Assembly: GCA_025618425.1 (NCBI GenBank) | Contig: CM046837.1 | Location: 23,460,988 to 23,524,987 of the forward strand | DNA from: Heliocidaris tuberculata | Taxonomy: Eukaryota; Echinodermata; Echinoidea; Camarodonta; Echinometridae | Length of the DNA stretch: 64,000 nucleotides | Direction: 5' to 3' | In this document: piece after piece, positions 48,350 through 59,930 of the stretch | Layout of the letters: the number at the start of each line of letters is the position of its first letter | Numbering within the stretch: the first letter of the stretch is position 1 | Translations under genes and position numbers: made by a program | The notes under the pieces: model-generated | The model's input: the letters and a program-made list of their open reading frames with translations, nothing else | The model's database searches: none | What the model was told of the DNA's origin: nothing

Positions 48350-48832
48350 ATGTTGTTTGCAACCGTTGCCCCCAGCTGCGAGAGAATGCACCACATGTCT
48401 CAGACGCAGATTGAGAGCAGCAACCAGCCACTCAATCTCAGTCACCCGTCCAAACTCAAAGCCAAGCTGTCGGCCCGCCACCATCACGCCATGACCGCCA
48501 CAGCCGCAGCCCGTTCCCGCTCCCGCTCCCCGTCGTCGCCCCCATCCTCCATCTCCTCCTCCTCCCCATCCTCCGTCACCAAGCCCAAAGCCAGACTGGG
48601 ATCGCATCACCACCACCACCATCACCATCATCATCACGATGACAAAGAACTCTCCTGCAGTTGCCCACAGCTGGACTCGAAGAACACTATCCTTTACAGA
48701 CTTCTGACGGAAGGCTACAGCTACTGGACTCCTGTTTGTTGTATCGGAGGAAAATGCCATGATGGACATATTCTGGGACAAAGCAAGTTAAAAATCCTTT
48801 TGGAGGAAAGCAAGAGACAGGCGGTGCAATAG
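48350..48832 (+). CDS. NR0B: N-terminal exon of NR0B (DAX-1/SHP)-like orphan nuclear receptor
   Basis: 160-codon open frame. An in-frame TGA at 48329 limits the start. Met1 has a poor context, so Met13 at 48386 (A at -3) is an alternative. Seen in order: PLNLS (27-31), a CtBP-type motif; an Arg/Ser/Pro-rich stretch (55-75); eleven His (86-96); CSC (103-105); ILYRLL (114-119), containing LXXLL; CC..GGKCHDGH (130-140); LKILL (147-151) followed by EESKRQ. The Cys-pair, Gly, His, then LXXLL and SKxQ order matches the N-terminal repeats of vertebrate DAX-1, which use LXXLL boxes to bind AF-2 grooves of other receptors. NR0B proteins lack a DNA-binding domain and act as nuclear co-repressors; none of that domain is seen here. 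The exon end is unclear. A weak donor GCG/GTGCAA after 48823 would be phase 0. A good donor at 48897 lies beyond stops in all three frames. Confidence 0.78.
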   Translation: MLFATVAPSCERMHHMSQTQIESSNQPLNLSHPSKLKAKLSARHHHAMTATAAARSRSRSPSSPPSSISSSSPSSVTKPKARLGSHHHHHHHHHHHDDKELSCSCPQLDSKNTILYRLLTEGYSYWTPVCCIGGKCHDGHILGQSKLKILLEESKRQAVQ

Positions 48833-49092
48833 GGGCTGGTCATTGTGGATTCCTTTGGGCTAGCGGCAATAAGTGATTTAGGACTATTTATTATTAGGTA
48901 AGAGAGTAGACAGTTTATCAAAAACTCGACTTTATTGTAATTAGACAGAAATTGCTTTGAATACCATTATTGAGAGCTATGTTCCTTTCAGTATAGTGTT
49001 CATATATTAACTTCTCTAAACTTCATTAGTCAATCGCTCTATTAGTAATGAGTCTGAATTCACTGAAACATATATGTATAATTGTAGACACA

Positions 49093-49279
49093 TAATCCGT
49101 GTACATTGATTCAACAAACAGATTAAGATGCTAATCCTTTAATCCATGACAGATTATGCTAATCCAAATTACATTTCTCTTTGCCTAATCACATTTGATA
49201 TTCTTAATCCATGGATTATCTAAACAGCTCATTTGATCAGGATTTTTCTATTGCAATCATGCGTCACATACCCTAATCC
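49093..49279. promoter_or_regulatory. Homotypic cluster of seven TAATCC sites
   Basis: Exact TAATCC at 49093, 49132, 49140, 49160, 49205 and 49274, and GGATTA at 49213. The 49205/49213 pair forms the palindrome TAATCCATGGATTA. Related TAATCA (49186) and AGATTA (49151) lie among them. TAATCC is the established target of K50 homeodomains (Otx, Pitx, Goosecoid, Bicoid). The cluster starts about 260 bp after the N-terminal exon. Enhancer function is inferred. Confidence 0.6.
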
Positions 49280-49504
49280 CAATATTACGAAATTACACAT
49301 TAGAGATTGAAGGAATCAAGTTAACATCCCTCTCTCTATCAAAACCCACAATTAAGTTTACTATTTGGAAGTTAAAAAATCCAGTAATAATGGTAGGATT
49401 GATGAGCTATTTTTACTATTCAGCCAGCATTGTACCATTTCCTCATTTCGTCCCCTATACAACATGTCTGTACTTTCGTTTATCAGTGAAGAAAATTCCT
49501 TCGA

Positions 49505-49740
49505 TAAGAAGAGAGATGCTGTTTTTCACCAAAGCCATTGAAATTACAAGGCTTATAAAAAAAATAATAAAACCTATGGAAATTTCATCTGTTGTTCTGC
49601 AAAATCTTTTAAATTACAAAAGGTATATATGAAAATATAAAACCTAAGGGAGAATTGGAGATGCTGTTTGTTATTCACCAGAACCGTTAAAAAGTACAAG
49701 GTACATAACAAATAAAACCAATAAAGGGAAAAGTAAACTA
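49505..49740. repeat. Diverged tandem duplication, about 145 bp
   Basis: GAGATGCTGTTT, TTCACCA(A/G)A.CC.TT, TACAAGG and ATAAAACC occur in the same order near 49512-49580 and 49656-49720. Confidence 0.6.
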
Positions 49741-51608
49741 TTACAGTCATTGAAGGTTGAAAAGTTCCCCCCTGAATCCCTTTATTCTGTCAATTGTTTC
49801 ATCAAGTGCTGTAAGAAAATAATTTTATGAAATCTCTGGAAAAGGGAAGAAAAATACACCTACCAAACTCTTGCTGCCCACTATTAAAATGTATGACTAC
49901 ACGAATATCAGATATTACTGTACGGTTATTAGACTTGGCTATGGCTTCAACTTCAAGCTGCGAAAGCTAGTATGTTTTCGGTCATGACCATTAATTTTTG
50001 TCATCAAAAGTCACGGGTTCAATGAGTTCTAAATTTAGCTATTGTACTTGGAAAGCTATTTAATTTTACTGCTGTCAACTGTGAGGAATTGAGGACTTCT
50101 TTTTTATTTCAATTTATTTTGAAAGATTATTGCTTATTCCTGGCTATTGTTTTCACTGGTTCCTTCTTGAATTTTGTTTATATTTGGCCTTATTTTATTC
50201 CCTCTTCCATCTAAATTTACTTTGTTGTTGTTGTTGTTGTTGTTTACAAGAGCTGGAAGAGCTTGTTTGGGATTTTCTATAGGCCCCCACATCACATGTG
50301 AGATTTCCATGTATTTTTTATGTTTCTAAAGCTCTTTATAAATTTCTAGAAATTAATCTTTCACTGCTCACTTTTATTTTTTTTCACTGCAACCCCATCC
50401 CACATCCTCTCTCTCTCTCTCTTGTAATCAAGCTGTAAGTGGACTTGACAATGGACCTGACCATATGCTACACTGACCATTCGGTTGACCTCCTAGCTAT
50501 CTGCATGCTCCCCCTCTCTCTCTCTCTTTCTCATTCTCTCTTTCTGTCCATCTCTCTCTCCCTGTTTATCTGTCTCTCTGTTTCTCTTTCTTTCTCTCTG
50601 GTTTTATGAAAAGCGGGATGTGTTGCTTATCTACCGAAGGCCTTTTCCCTCTTTTGCAATACTGCGGTCAAGGCTATATCTTATTATTGCAGAGTACAAC
50701 GCCAGTATTCATTTTCAATTATATGTGGGCAAAATTATTTTGTTGTATTCTTGAAATGGCATCAAGCTAAACAGAAAGAGTTAATACTGTAGGCAGCAGT
50801 TGGTAAATAGACTTTCTTATTCACTTTCTCCCCCCCCCCCTTTCTATCCTTGTTTTCGGTCTGTCATATGTACAGATGTGGTTAGCCCCAAATCTTTCAT
50901 GAGAGTACTTTGATTTTGAGTGTTCATAAATAAAAACAAATATTCCCAACTCTAAGCTACTAGAAAGGTTTTCCCTGGTAAACAATTAGGAATATTAAAC
51001 TAATGAGAAGTTGAAAATTATTCAGATCTCCCTGGCTTGACCCACTTGTTATGCATTCATTAGTTGTTGTTTTTTTTTCTATTCCTTATATATATCATAC
51101 CTGCAGGTCAGTTTATATCGCACACATATTTTTATTATTTTATGTATGCATCACTATCATTCAAAATATGTATTAATAAATGCATTTTTTTAAAGATAGT
51201 GAATTTTATCTCTATATGGGCTTTTTAAAAGAGTTTGACTTGAAGTTTATAAGTGTCATTCATTTCTGGTCATTTTGAGCACGTGTTCGTGCCTTTGGCC
51301 TTGCTTTTTTCTGTATTTGTCTCTCCCCTTTTTGCAGTTAATACTCTCCCTCCCATTATCACTTCCATCCTTTCGTCTCTCCCCACCTCTTTCATTGTCT
51401 CTCGTAGTGTTCAGGCCTCGAAAATTAATCCAATTACATGCTTTAACAGTCATTATGAATAATGCCTTTCAGGATCTTCCTGCTTTCAATGGCTTTCTTC
51501 CTTCCAAAATAGATGATAAAATCAATAATCAATAGCAAAAAAATAAGTAAAAGGGGATGGGTGTAAGCGGATGCAAATCAAGTCATTTCTAGCTGTATTG
51601 AGCGTAGT

Positions 51609-51637
51609 GACCTTGCGTTGTGCTGTAACGCAAGGTC
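51609..51637. repeat. Perfect palindrome of GACCTTGCGTT/AACGCAAGGTC
   Basis: 11-bp perfect arms, 7-bp loop, within a GC-richer intronic patch. The arms carry everted TGACCT/AGGTCG half-sites of nuclear-receptor type. Confidence 0.75.
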
Positions 51638-52980
51638 GTAACACAATTGCGTCAAGACCAGCTCCGTCTGTTTTGTAATCGTTGAATGAAAAACAAGTCC
51701 GGTATTGATTCCCTGTAGGCCGAGCATGCGCAGAGTGAAGCGTTTGCAAATGCTTTGACGATTTCTCAAGCTCGGGTGGACCTTTCAATAGGTGTGTTTA
51801 CAACTGATGCAATTAATGCCCTTCATCAGAAAGCAGATGATATCATTCTTCTTGTTTTTACCATTGGTAGTAGACGGGTGAATCTAGGATTTTGTAAAAA
51901 GGTGGGGGCTCTATTCCTTAAATTTACACAATTAAGGGGGCAAAATGTTGTATTCTTGTATAGTGCATATTACAGATTTAGCAGTGTCTCTATGTGTTTC
52001 CAAAGAGGTTTGGATTATTAACCCCACTCTATCGTAGCTGCCCTGATGAAGGTGCTAAAGCATTCAGTCAGTAACGTTACCTGGGTCAAGTGCGGCAAAT
52101 GTGAATTAGTGTCTTGCCAGAGGACATTAACGCTGTAGCAGAAGGTTCTTCATCTCATTAACCTGTTTCTGAATGGATTCTTGGCCAATCAATCTTCAAA
52201 AGACCTGGCTTCAGAAAAACGAAAGCCTTCAGATTAATGAAAGATTATAGATATTTCACAGAAACTCGTTTTGTGTAGCTCTTGGGCGAAATTAACCTCA
52301 GAAAACAGACCTTGTGCGACGTCGTCATCTGTATTTAATGAGAAACCACCTAAAGTCGAAATTAACTGTAAATTCTTTACAGATTGAAACCCAAGGTGGG
52401 AATATGTTTGAGTAGGCCAATTATACGCATACTTCGTCAGTGTGCCTAAAACTAACTCGAGAGATCTGCTCTTTGTTCTAACAGTCAACCAAAGCATGAA
52501 AAGTCTAGTCTGACGTTAAATATTGAAATGAAGCACAGTTTTACTAGGACTCTTTCTTTTCTTATCTTGATATTTTTTATCATAACTCCTTTTAAAGACC
52601 ATCTTAAATTTGTGAAATTGGATATTAAAATGACAGATCTTCTAATGATGCCATGCAAAATATTCAAGCAAGCTAATAGGCCTATTTATTTATTTATATA
52701 TTATCGCAAATATTTTTCTCATGCTGTATTTCTCCCAGAACTTAGTTCTCTGGAACTTCCGTAGCCACCATGCAAATTGCTAAGCTGGCTGTAGTGTAGC
52801 AGCTGGGAAAATTTGGAGAGCCTTGGAACAAGGACATTGATATCCAGTAAAAAAAAAAAATCATAACTATATTTAGATTAGCCTTCCTTCCTCTCACCCT
52901 GAAACAAAAATCAATGAATGCAAGGAAATTAAAGATATGGAAAACATCGCTTTGATTAGAAAAACAAGCTTTTCGGTGAT

Positions 52981-53180
52981 ATACTGTATAAAACCAGAAA
53001 CTTTCACTACATAAAACTTTTGCAAATCGTCATGACAGCCAATTTTGCAGCAAGAAACTTTCGTGAATTGCAATCATTTTATGTTGCTTCAATTCTGATT
53101 TTATCATTTCGCATGAAACTTTCGCAAATCTTGACCCCTCGAGAAATTTCATGCCCACGAAAATGTCTGGTTTTACAGTA
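52981..53180. mobile_element. TACTGTAAAACC-type MITE
   Basis: Starts TACTGTATAAAACCAGAAAC, ends TGTCTGGTTTTACAGTA, and is partly fold-back inside (GCAAAT/ATTTGC, TTTCGTG/CACGAAA). It is intronic, and related to the decayed copy at 33123-33318. Confidence 0.8.
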
Positions 53181-53574
53181 TTGTTCGTATCCCCCTTCCT
53201 ACATCTTTGAAGTTGAATGAGCAATCCTGTAACGCAGCAATTAAAAACGTATTTTAGTTGTAACTGATTTAGCAGTGGTCAGCTATAAATGAACGTCCCG
53301 AAAAGGCAGAGAAATAGATATTGCCCTGAGGGAAATCTACAAACAGCTCCAGTCCAGTGAAGAAAATGTTTTGTTTCTGTGATCATGAATGTGCAGTCAT
53401 TCAGGGTGGATGCATCGAACATTTTCTGTCTAGAGTACTGATAAATCTATCAGTAAAACGAGTTCCCATGAACAAACACAAAATGGGTTTATAGGTTTGA
53501 TGTATTTTGTTTTTGAACAAGTGAATGCATTGAAAATGTGGTATTTATGAGCATGCACATTCTGTGCTATGTTG

Positions 53575-53654
53575 TTAACCCGTTGACTACTGGATTCTTT
53601 AACTCTCATAGGCTTAATACAGGAGCCACCCGGTACCCGAAGTCTATGGGTTAA
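53575..53654. mobile_element. 80-bp TTAA-bounded mini-element, copy 2
   Basis: TTAACCCGTTGACTACTGG...CGAAGTCTATGGGTTAA. It is inverted relative to the copy at 44032-44111 and has the same length. Confidence 0.75.
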
Positions 53655-55604
53655 AGCAGGGAACCCTGGTTAAAGCATGTATCATGACTATTATGCTGCA
53701 ATTTGCAGGCTTGTTTTCTAGTTTAACCCGAGTGTTTGATGTCGAAAGTCAGTTAAATATTAGGCTTTGATTAGCAGGAGGCATAATTCAGTAAACTTTT
53801 TATTCCCGCTGAAAACACATATGGTCCTAAGAAATAGGCCTGTATATGTTGGACTCTTTCTCAAAATGTCATTATCATTTCATCATAGATAGTATCTTAT
53901 TGGCACAAACCCCATGTTATTTGTGGGGTCTGAACTATCTGAATGTGTAGACTACTCTCCATAAGTCATGTGCAGGTCTGTCACATGTTGAGTTCGTCTT
54001 ATTTCAAAGATAAAGTTGAGCTTGACGCTAACAGTTCTGGTATACATGGGCAAATTTTATAAATAAATCTTTACAGGGGTTCAGTGAATACAGATACAAA
54101 AACTATTACTCCAGACCCCCCCCCCCCTGAAAAACAAATCTAATATGAAGCCCTGTAAGTTATTTCTCGAAGGGTGTTGAAAGAGAGTCTGGCTTTTAGA
54201 CTATGAAGCAACCTTGTGGACTGATTTATACTCGGTTACGTTATATTACAGGGTCCATGTTAGCGTTTGGCTTTGTTTACTAGTCAAATTAATTAATGCA
54301 GAGAGCGCTCCAAGGTTCCTTACTGCATGGCTTAATTCTGTGACCTTCCACCGCTTTTATTTTTTCGTCACACAAATAAAAATCTCCTGGCATATTATTG
54401 ATGTTTTCACATGAGTGAAGACCTTGCTGAGACAAAAGCCTGGTCAAGAGGCTAATTTTCCTTCTCAATTTAGTTTCAGTAATATGCAAGCGATTTATCA
54501 ATCCCTCCCCCCCCCCCCCCCTCCCTCTTCCATCTCTTAAATTGTTTCTTCATGGGTTTGTTGGAGAGTCCTTCAGACTATCAAAATTCATTGTATAGTT
54601 GTACAAAAACTGTGTAGCTTCATGATAAGTAATGAATTTTTTCATGTCTGAATGTCATACAGTAAATCATGGTATCGTGAAAGAGAGTTTTGAGTATCAT
54701 TTCAAACAAAAACTCTATAAAAGAATTAGGGTTCACCCGTAGTTTGAAATTCGAATTGTATGTTTCTTGAGCAATACTTTTTTTTATGTGTGTATGCTCT
54801 CTTCGCTATACTGTGATTCCTTTTACAACATTTCTTCATACAAATTTTGTATAAGTTTCCTCTCGTCTGAACAGGCTAATGTCCATCTCGTGTTGGAAGA
54901 TTACACTTGTAGCTGGTGTAGCTGGACGTCATGACTAACCTTGCAGCTTAAGACAGTTATGTTTTGATGTGAATTTCAGTGGTTTCTTTTTATTCTGTGG
55001 CTAATTGCCTGGATATGAATGACCTTTACTTGTCATTAGAGGGATAAAAGATGGTCCTCATTAGAGAGGACCCTCGCTGAGAGCTGTGATAAATCTTCGC
55101 CTTTTTCAAGGCAAAAAATGCTTAATGAATTAATAAAAAATAGATTGAATGAAGAGAGAGAGAGGAGAGTAAGAAAGAGGGAGACACAAAGGAAGTGAAA
55201 GAAAAAAAATCTGTATCATTAGAGATATCAAGTGCTCAGGAAAGTTGAGACTGCAAATAAATGTTCTGCTTTGGTAGGCTTGGCAAGCGTACTGATTTAA
55301 AAGGAGTGTATCCCATTTGCAAAGTTTTCCAAACATCACAAAATTGGTTGAATCAGAATTATACCACTTCATTGTGTATGTAAAATCGTACAGTCATAGG
55401 TTCCATAGTAATTCTGTGAAAATTAAAATTCTTTGTTGAAATTTCTTTTTTAAAGTGAGAGATTTCACTTAAGCTAAAGAATTGCTTTCTTTGATGAAAT
55501 CAGCCCCAAGACTTTGCATTATTCCATTATTTTTTTCCATCCTACAAAGTGAAGCCCTGTTCTTAATCCTTTTGTCTTTTCCATCTTTTCTCATTTTGCT
55601 GCAG

Positions 55605-55849
55605 ATGTTCGAGGGTTGTCGAGCGCTGGTCTTGTGGAGACCCTTCAGGGCCACACCCAACTCAAACTCTCCGAGTACGTCACTGCACTGCACCCCCGTG
55701 ACCCCCTCCGCTTCGCCCACCTCCTGCTCAGCCTGCCCCCGCTGCGTAACGTGCGCCCTCGTGTGGTAACCCAGCTATTCTTCCGCGACCTCATCGGAGA
55801 GGCAGTGGAGATGGAAGAGATCCTCCAACAGATGCTCCTGGGCGAGTGA
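55605..55849 (+). CDS. NR0B: Terminal exon: C-terminal ligand-binding domain of NR0B-like receptor
   Basis: Preceded by a pyrimidine tract and GCAG, so the exon starts at 55605 with a phase-1 junction: a G from the previous exon completes Asp. Eighty full codons follow to TGA at 55847. Seen: (D)VRGL at the start, the position after Phe-Asn-Pro in class NR2/NR0 receptors; RFAHLLLSLPPLRNV (helices 9-10); TQLFFRDLIGE, closest to the NR0B FFRxxIG signature; and MEEILQQML, a complete AF-2 helix 12 with its central Glu/Gln. The LFFR word and following Met-acidic helix favour NR0B; RXR, COUP-TF or HNF4 types are the alternatives. From memory, the single intron of vertebrate NR0B1 lies at about the same point and its last exon is of similar size. 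Codon use is much more GC-rich than the flanks. The upstream half of the domain is not in the window as far as I can see. Confidence 0.9.
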
Positions 55850-57280
55850 TCAACGTTAGTAGCGGATGGACAGAAGGATTGAACTGGGTGGAGAGAAAGA
55901 AAGAAAGATAGACAAACAATTTAAAATGAAATGGAAACAGATAATGAGATAAGAAGGATATTGTGTAGGAACCAAAAGGGTGGTTGTATTTAGGCAGAGT
56001 TTACAAATGAAATAAAATAATTATTCTGCCGTTAACAGCACACAAGACTTGGGAGAAAAAAGTGCATTCAAATGTATTTTTTCTGAATCAGACCTAAAAC
56101 TCCTGCAATCAAACTTTTAGATTAGCACACTGTTGCCACAAGGAAGGAATTTTGTACATTGAATAACTGACATATAGATACAACTCTTGTCTATCCTAAA
56201 CGAAAGTTCATAAATTCATTTTTAAGTGAACACTATTAGGTTCTGTTCACTTAAGGCTGTTCATATTGGATTCTAGAAGGTAATTGTTACATTTTGTATG
56301 AAAAGCAACTCCGTACATGATGCGACATGAAACCATCTGTTATGGTGGTTGTGATGTTACAAAGGTGAAGGAAATGAAACAGTTGATTTTCATCGAGAGA
56401 TGACTTGCATCATGTAGAATAAGAGTAGGAGGATGGAGATAGTAGGCCAGGAGCTACTGTTGCCATGGAGATTTGACTGGGTTGAAGATGTGAAATACTG
56501 GGCGGGGTCGGGGTGGATGTGGGCGTCGGAGAGAGGAGACAAAATAGGTGAGATAAGGGATGTAATAGTCCCTTCCTCTCGCCCAAGAATTTTGTACTAT
56601 TGTTCACTTCCATTAAAAAAAAAATTGAATTCCCACCATGAAGCAATGCACCAAAGATGATCATCAAAATGGATGTAAAAAGTGCAAAATAATGATTTAA
56701 AAGAAGATTATCAGAGATTTATCTCCCTTTTCTTTTTTATCCCCACTTCCAATGTGGGTGTAAAAAAGAAGAGAACAGAAAAAAAACTAGCTGTCTTTTT
56801 TGTGTGTTTATTGTAAGGGATAGGTGTAGAGAAAGTATTTCAGAATACTATATATTGTGAGAGGTATCCGAGATGGACCTGTAGTGTGTCTGTTCCATCA
56901 GGGAAATAAACTCCCATCTCCCTGGTTCCACTTCGTGTGCTTGATTTGATGACATACGTGCAGTCCTCAATTCTGCATTAAAGACGCTTTGCCCAGGAAA
57001 GGGGGCCATGTAATATGGCCACTCTAGCATCTAGGGGTCGCGGTTAAGTAGGCGTGGCCTGGTGGGCATGGCCCTCTTTGAGGACGGTCGATCTCGGTAT
57101 CTCTCCCAAGGAAATACACAGGTGTCGTCTGGTAGACGGGACGACCCAACAAAGAATTATCTATTCAGTATTGACGCTATCTTGTTTCTAAGCACAAATG
57201 TGACATTTTGTGACCTGTTTTAGTGAGAGGTTTATTTACTTGTCACAATAAATGTAAAATATTTTCTTTCTCTCTCTTTT
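55850..57280 (+). other. Probable 3' UTR with candidate poly(A) signals
   Basis: Follows the TGA directly with no new acceptor needed. AATAAA occurs at 56010-56015 and 57247-57252; the latter is followed by T-rich DNA. A more distal candidate lies at 59772-59777 with a GT-rich downstream stretch. Which is used cannot be told from sequence. Confidence 0.45.
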
Positions 57281-58396
57281 AATGTGGTAAGTACACTTTT
57301 ATGGGAGCCATTCATTTCTTTGATCAGCCAAGCTGAACACCTTTTTTTTTTGCAGAAAAGTTTCAGACAGAATATCTTTTTCAAGTTATGAACTTATTTA
57401 GTTTTTGTACATTACATGTTACATGTATTTCAGTTTAAAAATAAGGAGGATATTCTAAATGAGTGTAAATGGATATTTCTTTTTCTAAACCTCTAAATGA
57501 TTTTAATAACAATTAGTCATTTGATGTTTTGAAAGAAGAAACTATTATATAGAACCTTGATGATAGGAAATCTTCACATTAAATTTCTAGAGTGGTTAAA
57601 CTATTTAAGGCTCATTCTGATTGGTTGAAACACTTTTTATCATAGATTTTGTGTCAGATACAACCAAATATTTTCTGCATCAAGTTTCTTTTTACCAAAA
57701 TCAAGTTTCATTTTAAAAATGTCAAAATGGAAGCGGTTTGACCAGCTTTCATCTTCGTGAGAATGGATTTATTTTGCATAATTTTTCTTGTTATGTTAAA
57801 ATCAGGGATAGTTAGTTATATAGCTGTAGTAGATTTTTTGAAAGAAGTGGAGTAAAAAAATGGATTAAGGTATGAAATAACTCGCATTTTTTTTTTTTTT
57901 TTAAAGATTGCTTTGATGGAGAAGTAAGACTTTGTACATTTTTGTTCTACTCTCCCACTCTCTAATGTTCGACACTGTTCACTGTGTTATTCTGTATATA
58001 TGAAGATACATTGATTGTAATATACCGAAGAAAGCAGAAAATGAGAACATTTTTGAAATGTTTTTCTTGTTCTTTGTTTCATGAATGTGCTGCACCTTCT
58101 AATAATTTATTTGTTCAAGAAAATTTGAGCACCTCCTGTCAAATTCTTGCGTACCACCACCAAAAAATGAGAAAAAAAGAGAAAAAAGGGAATGAAAGCA
58201 GTGGAGGGGGAAAAGGCAATGCAGCGTGATTCAGTGAATGTCATTTTAACATGTGTTCATACTTTGTTTTGTGTAGAGCTCTAAAACTTTGTCTGAGGGA
58301 AATGATTCAGTGTGAAACGATGGTCAATACTAGCTTTTCAGCAAAGGAACTTTTCATGTATCCTGTGAAATTTTATCTAAAGTTGTACATGTGGAT
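57281..58396. other. Distal 3' UTR or intergenic DNA
   Basis: AT-rich with no gene recognised. Could be transcribed if the distal poly(A) signal is used. Confidence 0.4.
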
Positions 58397-58675
58397 GATG
58401 TGGAGGTGTCGTGAGATAGTGGTTCATTCACTTGACTCTCAATCAAGAGGTTTAGGGTTTGAATCCCAGTCTGGCACTAACGCCCTTTGGTAGACATTTA
58501 ATCGATATTTGCCACTCTCCACCCATGTATAAATGGGTACCTACATTTTCGGCTGTACTGCTATAATCAGGTTAAAAATATAGGAGCATTACAGCTTGAT
58601 GAGGGTCATACAAGAAATCATTATTATTATTATTATTATTATCACTGTTATCATTATTATTATCATCAATTAGAA
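58397..58675 (+). mobile_element. tRNA-derived SINE
   Basis: The tRNA-like head starts near GTCGTGAGATAGTGGTTC (A-box region, about 58407-58424). The B box GGTTTGAATCC is at 58456-58466. A body of about 150 bp with CCCATGTATAAATGGGTACC follows, then an (ATT)n tail at about 58619-58670. Confidence 0.85.
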
Positions 58676-59930
58676 AGATTTATAATAAAAGATTGGAGTT
58701 ACTCCATGGTTTAAACACAGATATTGTTCTTCACCCAAAAGTTAATTGTGGCTATAGTGACAATTTTACTGTTATTAGCATTTATTTAAGTTCTTTTGAC
58801 CCTACGCTAGCTAGTCATATGACTTCTGTGAGAGAGAAGTGTTTAAAATACAGGGGGAAAAGTTATTGTTTGTCTTGGTCTTAAGGAGGTCTAAATGAAG
58901 AGAGAGATAGCTTTTAAAGCATTCCTTCAAAATGCTCTATTTTGTACTGAAATATTGGGGTCGGAACTGAAATAAGCTGAAATGTAGATGTAGCGTAGAG
59001 TTATAGTAGAGAGAGTCGTGAGTTGACAAAGGAAATTTTGTATAGTGAAGCAAGCAGACACGTGTTGTGTGTAATAAGAAAAGCAATGTTCCTACATGTA
59101 CATTACTAGGTTTAGAATGAGAAATGATTAAAAGCCTCATCCCGAGAGAGGAACCAAATATCGACTAAAAATGTGATGTAATCTTTGGTTTATTAAGGTA
59201 AATTCAGGTGAAAGTGGAAAGAATAATCATCAGTTCATTTATTTCCTACATTTTCAAAATGGTTATTAACATTGGATGATATGTGTCGCTAAGGAAATAG
59301 CCTTTCGAAGAATTTTTTTTTTTAAATCACCTTGCACAATTTTAATGTCAGGAACACCTGTTGCTGTTTTGTTTGTTTTATTTCAGAATAATCACTTTGT
59401 TAATATCTGCTTTTCTTCTGAAAGTGGTATGGAATGTCACCAACATTTAATTACTCTCTGTAGTTGTAATACTGATGAGGAAAGCTTTTTTTTTTAACTA
59501 TGAAAACCCAGAGGTGTAATGAAAACAATTTTTTCACACTGTCGATCTATACTCATTTAGTGAGGGATATTTGATGGACCACACCTAAGAGAAACGTTAA
59601 TATTTCATGTTTTCAACTCCTTTTCTCAAGTAAATGTATAATGATTATACAGTCGTAGATTTCCAATGTCCTGAGCTCGGTAGAATACCTGAGTGCATTG
59701 TTTTGAGAGAACCTTGAAAAGAAACAAAATCATGTTGGTAACTTTCTTCTTTTGATCCAGATTCATAGACTGAATAAATCCTTTGATGTTCTGCTTCTAA
59801 CCTTTGTTTTGTTTATGGTACGTGCTGTGCACATTAAAGCGTTCATTTTTTTATGTACATGTAGAAGATAAAATGACAAATAATGAGTTCAATGTCACAG
59901 TGTTTTGAAGCCAGTGGTTTTTCGTTTCGC
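58676..59930. other. Distal 3' UTR or intergenic DNA
   Basis: No coding feature. It includes the distal AATAAA at 59772-59777. Confidence 0.4.

Larger units (their letters stand above)
48833..55604 (+). other. Large intron of the NR0B-like gene
   Basis: 6.8 kb between the two recognised coding exons. It holds the TAATCC cluster, a duplication at about 49505-49740, CT tracts at about 50408-50430 and 50512-50600, (GTT)n at about 50222-50244, a palindrome at 51609, MITEs at 52981 and 53575, and C-runs near 54117 and 54507. I looked for exons encoding ligand-binding-domain helices 3-8 (Trp- and Phe/Gln-containing signature, and a final Phe-Asn-Pro before a G/GT donor) and found none. Repeat-like or AT-rich DNA fills the interval. 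Confidence 0.6.

Noticed and set aside
48305..48781. 158-codon antisense frame over the receptor exon
   Set aside because: Mirror of the Ser/Arg/His-rich sense coding. Gly-rich composition results from the complement; the sense strand carries the recognisable motifs.
50222..50290. Candidate missing receptor exon (Lys-Ser-Trp-Lys-Ser-Leu-Phe reading)
   Set aside because: The frame comes out of a (GTT)n repeat, lacks an acceptor, closes quickly and shows no other ligand-binding-domain signature.
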